A stretch of DNA of 41,481 bases from JAWLBM01 sp041687675 (GCA_041687675.1 JAWLBM010000042.1:1-41481); one strand, 5' to 3'. Shown: positions 1 to 7,406, counted from the first letter of the stretch. Notes: generated by a model from the sequence alone, not told the origin. Made by a program: numbers and translations.

Positions 1-2
1 GC

Positions 3-80
3 CTCCTCGCCGTCGCCTGCGCCATGCTGGAGACACGGACCACCTTCGACCCAAACCACAGCCGAAACGCCCCTTGCTAA
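3..80 (+). CDS. 3' end of an unidentified protein (left edge)
   Basis: An open frame enters from the left edge and stops with TAA at 78-80. The 25 visible residues include a hydrophobic stretch (LLAVACAML) followed by ETRTTFDPN. The pattern is loosely like the tail of some insertion-sequence transposases, but it is too short to assign. No ribosome site or second gene is seen between it and the poly-C tract just downstream. It may be a chance frame. Confidence 0.25.
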   Translation, partial: LLAVACAMLETRTTFDPNHSRNAPC

Positions 81-92
81 ACGGTGGGGAGT

Positions 93-104
93 CCCCCCCC
101 CCCC
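93..104. repeat. 12-bp poly-C homopolymer
   Basis: An uninterrupted run of twelve C lies between the left-edge frame and the glycohydrolase gene. The flanks GTGGGG and CCCCAC could pair around it as a weak hairpin. It lies in no recognised gene or promoter. Runs of this length are prone to slippage and to sequencing error. Confidence 0.7.
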
Positions 105-202
105 ACAATGGGGAGAGGGTCCGGTCCGGCAGGCGAGGACTTTGGCGTCCCCCTCGGCCGTGCCGATCTCACTCTCCGTTCAAATCCTGCCTCCGTCCCG
201 TG

Positions 203-1114
203 TCAGATCCGGTCGCCCAGTCCCGCCTCGGCGAGACGGCAGGCCATCTCCTCGATCCGCTCGCGCCAGAGCAGCCGCTCCAGCCATTCGGCAGGGATGC
301 CACTCATTCCCCAGGCCGCGCCGGCCAGCTGGCCGGTTATCGCCGCCGTGGTATCCGCGTCCTCGCCGAGGTTGGCGGCGAGAAGCACTGCCTCGCGGAA
401 GTCCGTCGCCTGCGAGAAGGCCCAGAGCGCCGCCGTCGCCGAATGCATCACGTAGCCCGAGCCGCGGATCGTGTGGCGCCGTGCCCCCCGCCAGCCGGGG
501 AGCCGGGCCTCCGCCGCGTCGAGCACCGCCGCGACCGGCTGGCCGGCAATGAGGGCCGCGATCAGGTCGGCGTAGAGCTCCGACATCGCCACAGCCTCGG
601 CCGCCCCGTGCGTCGTCCGCGTCTGCAGCGCCGCCACCCGGCGACGTCGCTCCGCGTCGAAGGGATGGCGCACCGCTACGGGAGCGAGCCGCATCAGCGC
701 GCCGTTACCGGCATAAAAGGGATCCGTCGAGCCAACCACTGGATCCCCGGTCTCCCGGTATCGGCCGAGCGCCCCACGCACGGTGTTGCCGATGTCGAAG
801 CAGGTGCCGGTGTGCGAGTACTCGCCTCGCTGGTACCAGGCAGCGAACCGGTCCATCAGGTCCTTCGGATCGAGGTCCGGGTCATGAAGCAGACTATCGG
901 CGAGGGCCAGCGCCATAGAGGTGTCGTCCGTCCACCCGCCCGCGGGCATCCGGAACGGCCCGCCGCCGACCATGTCGAACAGCACCGGCTCGGCGGGCTT
1001 GGCCGTGAACTCCAGCGTGGTCCCGACCGCGTCGCCGACCGCCAGCCCGACGAGGGCGCCGACGGCCCGGTCGAGGAGGGCGGCGTCGCTGCGATGTTCC
1101 ATCCGTTCGGCCAT
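203..1114 (-). CDS. ADP-ribosylglycohydrolase family protein (DraG-like)
   Basis: Predicted dinuclear-metal hydrolase that removes ADP-ribose from a protein or small molecule. The 303 residues show the family hallmarks: GLAVGDAVG near residue 23, the metal-binding WTDDTSMA at 61-68 (T62, D63, D64), and the C-terminal LGEDADTT at 249-256 that supplies the remaining metal ligands. Length is normal for DraG-type enzymes. The ATG at 1114 is preceded by GAGGGG, about 8 nt away; upstream frame is not protein-like. It sits 17 nt downstream of a broken dual-specificity phosphatase gene on the same strand, a pairing I recall from other proteobacteria. No nitrogenase gene or DraT partner is in the window, so a role on dinitrogenase reductase cannot be assumed. 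Confidence 0.85.
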   Translation of the reverse strand: MAERMEHRSDAALLDRAVGALVGLAVGDAVGTTLEFTAKPAEPVLFDMVGGGPFRMPAGGWTDDTSMALALADSLLHDPDLDPKDLMDRFAAWYQRGEYSHTGTCFDIGNTVRGALGRYRETGDPVVGSTDPFYAGNGALMRLAPVAVRHPFDAERRRRVAALQTRTTHGAAEAVAMSELYADLIAALIAGQPVAAVLDAAEARLPGWRGARRHTIRGSGYVMHSATAALWAFSQATDFREAVLLAANLGEDADTTAAITGQLAGAAWGMSGIPAEWLERLLWRERIEEMACRLAEAGLGDRI

Positions 1115-1131
1115 GTCATTTCCCCTCGATC

Positions 1132-1488
1132 TCATGCCTGCGCCCGTAGCCCGCGCACATGGTCCTCCTGCCGGCGCGTCTCGATCGCACCGGGCCGGAC
1201 CTTCCGCACCATGGCGATCGCCTCGCCCGGGGCGACCCCCGCCTCGACCAGCAGCCGGGCGGCGATCGTGCCCGCCCGGCCGAAGCCGCCGCGGCAGTGG
1301 ACGAGAACATGGTGGCCGGCCTGCAGCAGAGCGTGCAGCGTCGGTCCCGCCTCCCGCCACCGCCGCTCGAAGGCGGGGCCCGGAACGTCGACGTCGCGGA
1401 TCGGCAGGTGGTGCCAGAGGCGCTTGTCCTGCTTGACCAGTTGAACGGTATCCTTTCCCCGTTGCGCGCGGAAGCGGCCGCTCGGGCG
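1132..1488 (-). pseudogene. Dual-specificity / tyrosine phosphatase, 5'-truncated
   Basis: Reading leftward, this frame encodes WHHLPIRDVDVP and then the cysteine-phosphatase loop HCRGGFGRAGT (nt 1267-1299), with catalytic Cys and Arg intact, and ends ARPGAIET-like (RPGAIETRRQEDHV) before TGA at 1132-1134. This matches the C-terminal two-thirds of small DSP/CDKN3-like phosphatases. The frame is closed by TGA at 1489-1491 and has no ATG, GTG or TTG before the conserved block, so roughly 50-60 N-terminal residues are missing or scrambled. It would have been translated just ahead of the ADP-ribosylglycohydrolase gene. The break lies at the edge of the accessory patch leading to the tRNA, suggesting loss during a rearrangement. 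A frameshift in the assembly is the main alternative. Confidence 0.6.
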
Positions 1489-2020
1489 TCAGCTGCCGCG
1501 GCAGCCGCCGAGGCCAATCGGATCACGCGCGGGAATGCGTCGAATTCCTCTGCCACTGTGGCACCGACCCAGAACTAGGTAGTCGCCCCAAGCTTGAGTG
1601 CGGGAATGCGCGACATGCGCCTTCGTCTCCGGGGGATCCAAGTTCGCCCAGGCAATTCCGGAGCGGCAGCTGCGGGTGTTTTGACCTCGCCGACTGGAAC
1701 TGCGCGGCCGGCAGTACCTCTCCTCGACCCGACCAACGGAGAAATGATAAACGTTGCGCCGGCGGGAAACGGTCTGGTCGGAACCGCTGATGGTCGGTTC
1801 TACAACAGAGTGGCCGGCGGCTACATTGATACCCGAACGGGGCGATTTATTCCTGCGCCGTAAGTTTCTTGGCGGCTAGCTGGACAGCTCATCTCAACCT
1901 CCAGTGCTCAGATCGCCCGATGGACCATGCCGGAGGCGATCAGTTCGAGCAAAGTGCGGACGCTGCGGACGCAGAGATCTCCCCACCGTCGGCCGGCAGA
2001 GATGTGCCCGCCGTGATCGC
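1489..2020. other. Accessory remnant without a confident gene
   Basis: This 530-bp stretch separates the broken phosphatase from the integrase remnant. Apart from the small rightward ORF at 1594-1863 no frame looks like a protein. Codon and base use is more AT-rich than the neighbours (for example around 1740-1870). I take it as residue of a decayed integrated element. Confidence 0.4.
1594..1863 (+). CDS. Small hypothetical protein
   Basis: An 89-codon frame starting with TTG; ATG codons at the fifth and eighth positions are alternative starts. I do not recognise it. The second half is rich in Gly, Asn, Pro and Thr, with short beta-turn-like units (LLDPTNGEM, GTADGRFYNR, DTRTGRFIP) that look like degenerate repeats of a surface or tail-type protein. 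Codons such as ATA, TTT, ATT and GAT are used here but are rare in neighbouring genes, which fits foreign DNA. There is no clear ribosome site. It lies inside the patch between the broken phosphatase and the integrase remnant, so it may be a surviving piece of cargo or not expressed at all. Confidence 0.35.
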   Translation: MSAGMRDMRLRLRGIQVRPGNSGAAAAGVLTSPTGTARPAVPLLDPTNGEMINVAPAGNGLVGTADGRFYNRVAGGYIDTRTGRFIPAP

Positions 2021-2155
2021 CTACGATCCACGAAGCTCATCCAGCCGGTCTGCCCACCACAGCATCATGTTGACCCACTCGTCCAAGTGCTCGCCCCTCG
2101 CATAGGCCCGGCGGACGTCGTTCTCCTCGACATTGGCTAGCTGCCGCTCGAACGG
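2021..2155 (-). pseudogene. C-terminal remnant of a P4-type tyrosine recombinase
   Basis: The last ~45 codons before the TAG read FERQLANVEENDVRRAYAR and then a tail containing MMLWWADRLDEL. This is the typical C-terminus of tRNA-targeting P4-family integrases (ERQLAH-V-x-N-x-V-R-x-AY-x-R ... MMQWWADYLD), including a Tyr in RRAYAR; the catalytic Tyr of the family normally lies upstream of this tail. Everything N-terminal (Arg and His catalytic residues, arm-binding domain) is gone: upstream of about 2155 the frame is unrelated. The remnant is on the same strand as, and 3' of, tRNA-Ala, the layout expected for an integrase beside its attachment site. It cannot be functional. Confidence 0.7.
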
Positions 2156-2226
2156 GACAGGGCCTCCTCTAGCCGCCCATTGACGTTCCGGCGTATGCCA
2201 GGCGCATCCGCCTTGTTCCCAGTCGG

Positions 2227-2248
2227 ATTGGGGGATATATTGGGGGAT
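2227..2248. repeat. Paired direct repeat ATTGGGGGAT beside tRNA-Ala
   Basis: ATTGGGGGAT occurs at 2227-2236 and again at 2239-2248, a 12-bp period, 58 bp from the tRNA 3' end and between the tRNA and the integrase remnant. Repeats with a G5 core in this position could be arm-type sites of the lost integrase; this is inference. Confidence 0.45.
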
Positions 2249-2305
2249 TGGCTCTGACGGCAGCCCCGCAAGCCACTGAAATAAATATCGAAATTTGGCA
2301 AGACC

Positions 2306-2381
<76 letters not shown>

Positions 2382-2463
2382 ACGCGAGGTCTTGGCCGGC
2401 CGGAGCCGGGTCCGTCGCCCGGTCGCCCGGGCTGCCGGTCTGGGTGCCGGCTCGACGCGGCCG

Positions 2464-2492
2464 GATATACGAGGCATGCCGCGGCGGATCAA
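2464..2492 (-). promoter_or_regulatory. Putative sigma-70 promoter of tRNA-Ala
   Basis: On the reverse strand TTGATC (2487-2492) is followed after exactly 17 bp by TATATC (2464-2469). Transcription would start near 2457, giving a ~75-nt 5' leader before the tRNA. Confidence 0.5.
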
Positions 2493-2556
2493 GAGGTTTT
2501 TTTCGCCGCCGCGGGAGTGACCGCCCGCCGTCGGGCGGTGCGGCGGAAAAGCGCCG

Positions 2557-2589
2557 GAAAGACGAAGGGGCGCGACGGCGCCGCGCCCC
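2557..2589 (-). terminator. Terminator-like hairpin after the FYDLN gene
   Basis: GGGGCGCG (2567-2574) pairs with CGCGCCCC (2582-2589) around a 7-nt loop. Read leftward it is followed by a pyrimidine-rich TTCGTCTTTC. It lies 37 nt past the end of the leftward gene, so it probably ends that transcript before the tRNA. Confidence 0.5.
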
Positions 2590-2625
2590 TCGCGGGCGGG
2601 ATGGGCATGCGCCGGGCCGGCGGGC

Positions 2626-2994
2626 TCAGCGCTCCTCCTCGTCGTTCACGTCGCCGATGATGTCGGAAACGTCGCCCTCGTCCTCGTCCTCGGCCTCGAG
2701 GAAGGTGTCGTCCACGGCGTCGTCCTCGATGTCCGCGTCCTCGATTTCGGGCACGTCCTCGCCGTCGGCGGGCTCGGCCTCCTCCAGGGGCACGAACTCC
2801 GGGGAGAGATCGCTATCCTCCTCGACCTGATCCTCCTCCTCCTCGACCGCGATCGCAGCCTTGGCCTTGAGCGTCACGTGCGGGTCGAACGGCGCCCCGC
2901 AGCGCGGGCAGAGGATCGGATTGTTGTTGAGATCGTAGTACTTGGTGCCGCAGTTCGGGCAAAGGCGCTTCGTGCCAAGTTCTGGTTTCGCCAC
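2626..2994 (-). CDS. TIGR02300 / FYDLN_acid family protein
   Basis: A 122-residue protein of unknown function found widely in Alphaproteobacteria. The N-terminus carries a zinc-ribbon-like pair of CxxC knuckles (C12, C15, C30, C33) around the family motif, here KYYDLNNNP. From about residue 50 it is a long acidic tail dominated by Glu and Asp, probably disordered. Start is GTG at 2994 with GAGAGG upstream. A well-formed promoter (TTGACA, 17 bp, TATGTC) lies 44 bp upstream, divergent from aroA. The acidic tail resembles those of nucleic-acid mimics or of proteins that bind basic partners, but no function is established. Confidence 0.9.
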   Translation of the reverse strand: MAKPELGTKRLCPNCGTKYYDLNNNPILCPRCGAPFDPHVTLKAKAAIAVEEEEDQVEEDSDLSPEFVPLEEAEPADGEDVPEIEDADIEDDAVDDTFLEAEDEDEGDVSDIIGDVNDEEER

Positions 2995-3037
2995 GGAATG
3001 AGCCTCTCATGTCTATGGCTGATCGGGTCGGGCAAGC

Positions 3038-3066
3038 GACATAGAGACAAGAGAAGGCTCTGTCAA
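3038..3066 (-). promoter_or_regulatory. Sigma-70 promoter of the FYDLN gene
   Basis: On the reverse strand a consensus TTGACA (3061-3066) is separated by 17 bp from TATGTC (3038-3043), one of the best promoter matches in the window. It faces away from aroA. Confidence 0.6.
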
Positions 3067-3102
3067 AGACGAATTCAAGCCCCGCCGGGCCGGAAAACCA
3101 CC

Positions 3103-3132
3103 GCCGGGACGCCGTGACTGCGGCGTCCCGGC
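3103..3132 (+). promoter_or_regulatory. Perfect 12-bp hairpin in the aroA 5' region
   Basis: GCCGGGACGCCG (3103-3114) and its exact complement (3121-3132) flank a 6-nt loop TGACTG. It ends 57 bp before the aroA ATG. No T-tract follows, so it is not a typical terminator; it could be an operator or leader structure. Confidence 0.45.
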
Positions 3133-3189
3133 GTGCTAGACGCGGCGCCGGCCATTTTCGTCCACCCACGCCCCGGAGGCAAACGTCCC

Positions 3190-4542
3190 ATGGGCTCGCA
3201 CGCATCCGCCCGTCCCCTCGCCGCCCAGGCCTCCGGCCCTCTCATGGGCCGCATGCGCGTGCCGGGCGACAAATCGATCTCCCACCGCGCCCTGATGCTC
3301 GGCGCCGTCTCCATGGGCGAGACGGTGATCGAGGGGCTGCTCGAGGCCGCCGACGTGCTCGGGACGGCGAACGCCATGCGCATGCTCGGCGCCAACGTGG
3401 AGCGGGGCTCCGACGGGCTCTGGCGGGTGCAGGGCCTTGGCGTCGGCGGCCTGCTCGAGCCGACCGCCGTGATCGACTTCGGCAACGCCGGCACCGGCGT
3501 CCGGCTCACCATGGGCCTCGTCGCCGCGCAGCCGATCGCCGTCACCTTCACCGGCGACGCCTCGCTGGTGAAGCGGCCGATGGGCCGGGTGCTCGACCCG
3601 CTGGTCGGCATGGGCGTCGAGGTGATCGCCCGCTCCGGCGGCCGCCTGCCGCTCACCATGCGGGGCGCGGCGACGCCGATCCCGGTCACCTACCGCGTGC
3701 CGATGCCGTCGGCCCAGGTGAAGTCGGCCGTGCTCCTCGCCGGCCTCGGCACGCCCGGCATCACCACCGTGATCGAGCCGGTGTTCACCCGCGACCACAC
3801 CGAGCGGATGCTGGCCGGCTTCGGCGCGGCGATCGAGGTCGACACCGACGCCGACGGGGTGCGCACGATCCGCCTCGAGGGCCGGCCGAACCTCACCGGC
3901 CGGCCGGTGACGGTGCCGTCCGACCCCTCCTCCGCCGCCTTTCCGATCGTCGCCGCCACCATCGTGCCGGGCTCGGACGTGACGGTGGAGGGCGTGCTGA
4001 TGAACCCCGCCCGCACCGGCCTGATCGAGACCCTCCTGGAGATGGGCGCGGACATCGAGGTGGTCGGCGAGCGCGAGACCGGCGGCGAGCGCCTCGCCGA
4101 CCTGCGCGTCCGCGCCGCCGAGCTCAAGGGCGTCACGGTGCCGGCGGAGCGGGCGCCGTCGATGATCGACGAGTACCCGATCCTCGCCGCCGCAGCCGCG
4201 GTCGCCGAGGGCGAGACCCGCATGCAGGGCCTCGAGGAGATGCGCGTCAAGGAATCCGACCGCCTCGCCGCCGTCGCCGCCGGCCTCAAGGCGAACGGGG
4301 TGGACTGCACCGAGGGCGAGGACTGGCTGGTGGTGCGCGGCGGCCCGGTGCCGGGCGGCGGGCTGGTCGCGACCCACCTCGACCACCGCATCGCCATGAG
4401 CTTCCTCGTCCTCGGCCTCGTCGCCCGCAGCCCGGTGACGGTGGACGACGCGGCGATGATCGCCACCTCCTTCCCCACCTTCGAGGGACTGATGACCGGC
4501 GCCGGCGCCCGGCTGGAGGAACCGGGGAGGGACGCGGCGTGA
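3190..4542 (+). CDS. aroA: 3-phosphoshikimate 1-carboxyvinyltransferase (EPSP synthase, class II)
   Basis: Sixth step of the shikimate pathway: joins phosphoenolpyruvate to shikimate-3-phosphate in the cytoplasm. The 450 residues align along their whole length with the Agrobacterium CP4 enzyme from memory: PGDKSISHR at 25-33, DFGNAGTGVRLTMG near 96-109, GDASLTKRP-like GDASLVKRPMGR, RAPSMIDEYPI and LDHRIAMSF near the C-terminus. The residue matching CP4 Ala100 is Gly101 here, the ordinary residue associated with glyphosate sensitivity. The ATG at 3190 has GGAGG 10 nt upstream; an in-frame ATG 57 nt earlier lacks this. The stop overlaps the GTG of cmk, so the two are translationally coupled. 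Confidence 0.97.
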   Translation: MGSHASARPLAAQASGPLMGRMRVPGDKSISHRALMLGAVSMGETVIEGLLEAADVLGTANAMRMLGANVERGSDGLWRVQGLGVGGLLEPTAVIDFGNAGTGVRLTMGLVAAQPIAVTFTGDASLVKRPMGRVLDPLVGMGVEVIARSGGRLPLTMRGAATPIPVTYRVPMPSAQVKSAVLLAGLGTPGITTVIEPVFTRDHTERMLAGFGAAIEVDTDADGVRTIRLEGRPNLTGRPVTVPSDPSSAAFPIVAATIVPGSDVTVEGVLMNPARTGLIETLLEMGADIEVVGERETGGERLADLRVRAAELKGVTVPAERAPSMIDEYPILAAAAAVAEGETRMQGLEEMRVKESDRLAAVAAGLKANGVDCTEGEDWLVVRGGPVPGGGLVATHLDHRIAMSFLVLGLVARSPVTVDDAAMIATSFPTFEGLMTGAGARLEEPGRDAA

Positions 4543-5186
4543 AGCGGCGGAACTTCGTCATCGCCATCGACGGCCCCGCGGCGGCCGGCAAGGGCACGCT
4601 GGCGGCGCGGCTGGCCGAGGCCTACGACCTGCCGCATCTCGACACCGGCCTGCTGTACCGGGCGATCGGCCGGCGGATGGCGGACGAGGGGGCCGACCTC
4701 GACGACGCGGCGCTGGCCGGCGGATACGCGCGGCGGCTGGAGATCGCAGACCTTGCCCGCGGCGACCTGCGCGGCCGCGAGGCCGGCGAAATCGCCAGCC
4801 GCGTCGCCGTGCACCCGGACGTGCGGGCGGCGCTGGTCGAGTTCCAGCGCGGCTTCGCGGCGCGGCCCGAGGGCGCCGTGCTCGACGGCCGCGACATCGG
4901 CACGGTGATCTGCCCCGACGCCGACGTGAAGCTCTACGTCACCGCCTCGCCGGAGGTGCGCGCGCGCCGCCGCACCGAGGAACTCGTCGCCAAGGGGCGC
5001 GAGGTGGACTACGGGCAGATCCTCGCCGAGGTCCGCGAGCGCGACGAGCGGGACTCCGGCCGCGCCGTCGCGCCGCTGAAGCCGGCGGCCGACGCGGTGA
5101 TCATCGACACCTCCGACCTCGACCGCGACGGCGCCTTCGAGACCGCCGTGGCCGCGGTGGAACGGGCGCTCGCCGCGGGCGGCTGA
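4539..5186 (+). CDS. cmk: Cytidylate kinase
   Basis: Phosphorylates CMP and dCMP to the diphosphates using ATP. The 215 residues begin VKRRNFVIAIDGPAAAGKG, with the Walker A loop at 12-20, then DTGLLYRAIGRR for CMP binding and the conserved LDGRDIGTVICPDADVKLYVTAS, followed by RRRTEEL and RERDERDSGRAVAPL lid residues. It starts with GTG at 4539, which overlaps the aroA TGA (GTGA). aroA-cmk-rpsA is a common alphaproteobacterial order. A separate promoter for rpsA appears in the gap after the stop. Confidence 0.95.
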   Translation: MKRRNFVIAIDGPAAAGKGTLAARLAEAYDLPHLDTGLLYRAIGRRMADEGADLDDAALAGGYARRLEIADLARGDLRGREAGEIASRVAVHPDVRAALVEFQRGFAARPEGAVLDGRDIGTVICPDADVKLYVTASPEVRARRRTEELVAKGREVDYGQILAEVRERDERDSGRAVAPLKPAADAVIIDTSDLDRDGAFETAVAAVERALAAGG

Positions 5187-5206
5187 CGGTTTCGGGCCGG
5201 GGCTGC

Positions 5207-5235
5207 TTGTGCGTCAGGTCCCGGTCGTCTATATG
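5207..5235 (+). promoter_or_regulatory. Putative promoter of rpsA
   Basis: TTGTGC (5207-5212) is followed after 17 bp by TATATG (5230-5235), 195 bp before the rpsA start. The long leader would leave room for post-transcriptional control, which is common for ribosomal protein genes; I do not identify a known leader motif. Confidence 0.45.
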
Positions 5236-5429
5236 AACCACCGCGCGCGTGGACGGCCCGGCGGCCGTCCGCGACGCATTCGTTCATCCGGTCCCGGGAA
5301 TCCGGTCCCATGCGTCGGCCCGCCCTCGCGGCGGCCAAGATCCGCGGCAAGGCCGCGGCGCCGGACCCCGGAGCCATTCGCAACACCAGACCGCCGACGC
5401 GGCCGGTCATCCCGGCACCAGGAGTTTCC

Positions 5430-7130
5430 ATGACCCTTCAGAACCCATCCCGCGAGGATTTCGCCGCGCTTCTCGCGGAAAGCCTCACCCAGTCCGACAT
5501 CGCCGAGGGCACCGTCGTCAAGGGTACCGTCGTCGCCATCGAGAAGGACCTCGCGGTGATCGACGTCGGCCTCAAGGTCGAGGGCCGCGTGCCGCTCAAG
5601 GAGTTCGGCGCCAAGGCACGCGACGGCGAGCTGAACGTCGGCGACGAGGTGGAGGTCTACCTCGAGCGCGTCGAGAACGCCCTCGGCGAGGCCGTCCTGT
5701 CGCGCGACAAGGCCCGCCGCGAGGAGAGCTGGGTGCGCCTCGAGGTCGCGTTCGAGAAGAACGAGAAGGTCATCGGCCACATCTTCAACCAGGTGAAGGG
5801 CGGCTTCACCGTCGACCTCGACGGGGCCACCGCCTTCCTGCCGCGCAGCCAGGTGGACATCCGCCCGGTCCGCGACGTCGGCCCGCTGATGCACACCCCG
5901 CAGCCGTTCCAGATCCTGAAGATGGACAAGCGCCGCGGCAACATCGTGGTGTCGCGCCGCGTCGTCCTCGAGGAGACCCGCGCGGAGCAGCGCTCCGAGC
6001 TGGTCCAGAGCCTCGAGGAGGGCCAGGTGGTCGACGGCGTCGTCAAGAACATCACCGACTACGGTGCGTTCGTGGACCTCGGCGGCATCGACGGCCTGCT
6101 GCACGTGACCGACATCGCCTGGCGGCGCATCAACCACCCGACCGAGGTGCTGACCATCGGCCAGCAGGTCAAGGTGCAGATCATCCGCGTCAACCAGGAG
6201 ACCCACCGCATCAGCCTCGGCATGAAGCAGCTCGAGGCGGACCCGTGGGAGGGCATCGAGGCCAAGTACCCGGTGGGCGTCAAGTTCCACGGCCGGGTCA
6301 CCAACATCACCGACTACGGCGCCTTCGTGGAGCTGGAGCCGGGGATCGAGGGGCTGATCCACGTCTCCGAGATGTCCTGGACCAAGAAGAACGTCCACCC
6401 GGGCAAGATCGTCTCCACCTCGCAGGAGGTGGACGTGATGGTGCTCGAGGTGGACCCGGTGAAGCGCCGCATCTCGCTCGGCCTCAAGCAGACCCTGCAG
6501 AACCCGTGGGAGGCCTTCCTCGAGAAGCACCCGGTGGGCTCCGTGGTCGAGGGCGAGGTCAAGAACAAGACCGAGTTCGGCCTGTTCGTCGGCCTCGACG
6601 GCGACGTGGACGGCATGGTCCACCTCTCCGACCTCGACTGGAACCGTCCGGGCGAGCAGGTCATCGAGGAGTTCTCCAAGGGTGACGTGGTCAAGGCGGT
6701 CGTCCTCGACGTCGACGTCGAGAAGGAGCGCATCAGCCTCGGCATGAAGCAGCTCGGCAGCGACCCGCTGGAGTCGGGCGGCGAGATGCGCCGCAATGCC
6801 GTGGTCACCTGCGAGGTCCTCGAGGTGAAGGACGGCGGCATCGAGGTGAAGATCGTCGACACCGACATCACCGCCTTCATCCGCCGCGCGGACCTCTCGC
6901 GCGAGCGGTCGGAGCAGCGCCCCGAGCGCTTCGCCCCGGGCGAGAAGGTGGATGCCCGCATCATCCAGTTCGACCGCAAGACCCGCAAGGTCGGGCTGTC
7001 GATCAAGGCGCTGGAGATCCACGAGGAGAAGGAGGCGGTTGCGCAGTTCGGCTCGTCCGACAGCGGCGCCTCGCTCGGCGACATCCTCGGCGCGGCCCTC
7101 AAGGCGCGCCAGGACGGCGGCGAGGAGTGA
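5430..7130 (+). CDS. rpsA: 30S ribosomal protein S1
   Basis: RNA-binding protein of the small subunit that captures and unfolds mRNA for initiation. The 566 residues contain six S1 (OB-fold) repeats, roughly at 30-95, 115-180, 200-268, 285-355, 372-442 and 460-530. The central ones show the repeated signature NITDYGAFVDLGG-IDGLLHVTDIAW and, in the next, NITDYGAFVELEPGIEGLIHVSEMSW. Length is normal for the family. ATG at 5430 has AGGAG 5 nt upstream. A strong terminator follows 40 nt after the stop, so rpsA ends its transcript. Confidence 0.97.
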   Translation: MTLQNPSREDFAALLAESLTQSDIAEGTVVKGTVVAIEKDLAVIDVGLKVEGRVPLKEFGAKARDGELNVGDEVEVYLERVENALGEAVLSRDKARREESWVRLEVAFEKNEKVIGHIFNQVKGGFTVDLDGATAFLPRSQVDIRPVRDVGPLMHTPQPFQILKMDKRRGNIVVSRRVVLEETRAEQRSELVQSLEEGQVVDGVVKNITDYGAFVDLGGIDGLLHVTDIAWRRINHPTEVLTIGQQVKVQIIRVNQETHRISLGMKQLEADPWEGIEAKYPVGVKFHGRVTNITDYGAFVELEPGIEGLIHVSEMSWTKKNVHPGKIVSTSQEVDVMVLEVDPVKRRISLGLKQTLQNPWEAFLEKHPVGSVVEGEVKNKTEFGLFVGLDGDVDGMVHLSDLDWNRPGEQVIEEFSKGDVVKAVVLDVDVEKERISLGMKQLGSDPLESGGEMRRNAVVTCEVLEVKDGGIEVKIVDTDITAFIRRADLSRERSEQRPERFAPGEKVDARIIQFDRKTRKVGLSIKALEIHEEKEAVAQFGSSDSGASLGDILGAALKARQDGGEE

Positions 7131-7170
7131 TCCTCGCGGCCCTCCGGGGCCGCGGCTGGAACTGCAGGAG

Positions 7171-7197
7171 GGGGCCGCCCGCGGGCGGCCCCTTTTT
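7171..7197 (+). terminator. Rho-independent terminator of rpsA
   Basis: GGGGCCGCCC pairs with GGGCGGCCCC around GC (7171-7192), followed by TTTTT at 7193-7197. The position is 40 nt past the rpsA stop. Confidence 0.85.
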
Positions 7198-7244
7198 CGT
7201 GGGCGCAGGAGCAGAAGGCGATCCGGCGGCGGGCGGGCGCGGGG

Positions 7245-7273
7245 TTGACCGCCGTCAAGAATAGAGCGATGAT
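7245..7273 (+). promoter_or_regulatory. Putative promoter with palindromic -35 region
   Basis: TTGACC (7245-7250) precedes GATGAT (7268-7273) by 17 bp; GATAAT at 7271-7276 is an alternative -10 at 20 bp. The -35 is part of a perfect palindrome, TTGAC-CGCC-GTCAA (7245-7258), which could be an operator. Confidence 0.4.
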
Positions 7274-7279
7274 AATCAC

Positions 7280-7406
7280 TGTCCCGGCCTGAACTGGTCG
7301 AGGATCTTTGACTGGCTTCTTTCTCGAAGCTGGCCGGCTTCGGTAATGACGCAATGTCTTCGAAGCCTGAGCAAGGGCGTCACTTCGGGTGGCGCCCTTT
7401 TCTTCT
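7280..7406 (+). ncRNA. Candidate small RNA between rpsA and sppA
   Basis: This interval runs from just after a promoter-like sequence to a factor-independent terminator and contains no plausible protein. A central hairpin CGAAGC (loop TGGCCG) GCTTCG lies near 7325-7342, followed by CTTCGAAG and the terminal hairpin. That architecture fits a ~125-nt sRNA. I do not match it to a named family. The other reading is an untranslated 5' piece of the sppA transcript ending in an attenuator. Confidence 0.35.
7374..7403 (+). terminator. Terminator hairpin upstream of sppA
   Basis: AGGGCG(T)CAC and its complement GTGGCGCCCT form a stem with a TTCG-containing loop (7374-7398), followed by TTTTCTTCTT. 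It ends the candidate small RNA and lies about 170 bp before sppA. Confidence 0.6.

Noticed and set aside
203..1114. DraG acting on nitrogenase reductase
   Set aside because: No draT, nif genes or other nitrogen-fixation context is present; family membership alone does not show this target.
1470..1640. Cluster of NotI, PvuII, SacII, EcoRI, HindIII and BamHI recognition sites suggesting a cloning polylinker
   Set aside because: Sites are spread over ~170 bp, not in a known vector order, and the sequence between them is not vector-like; probably coincidence in rearranged DNA.
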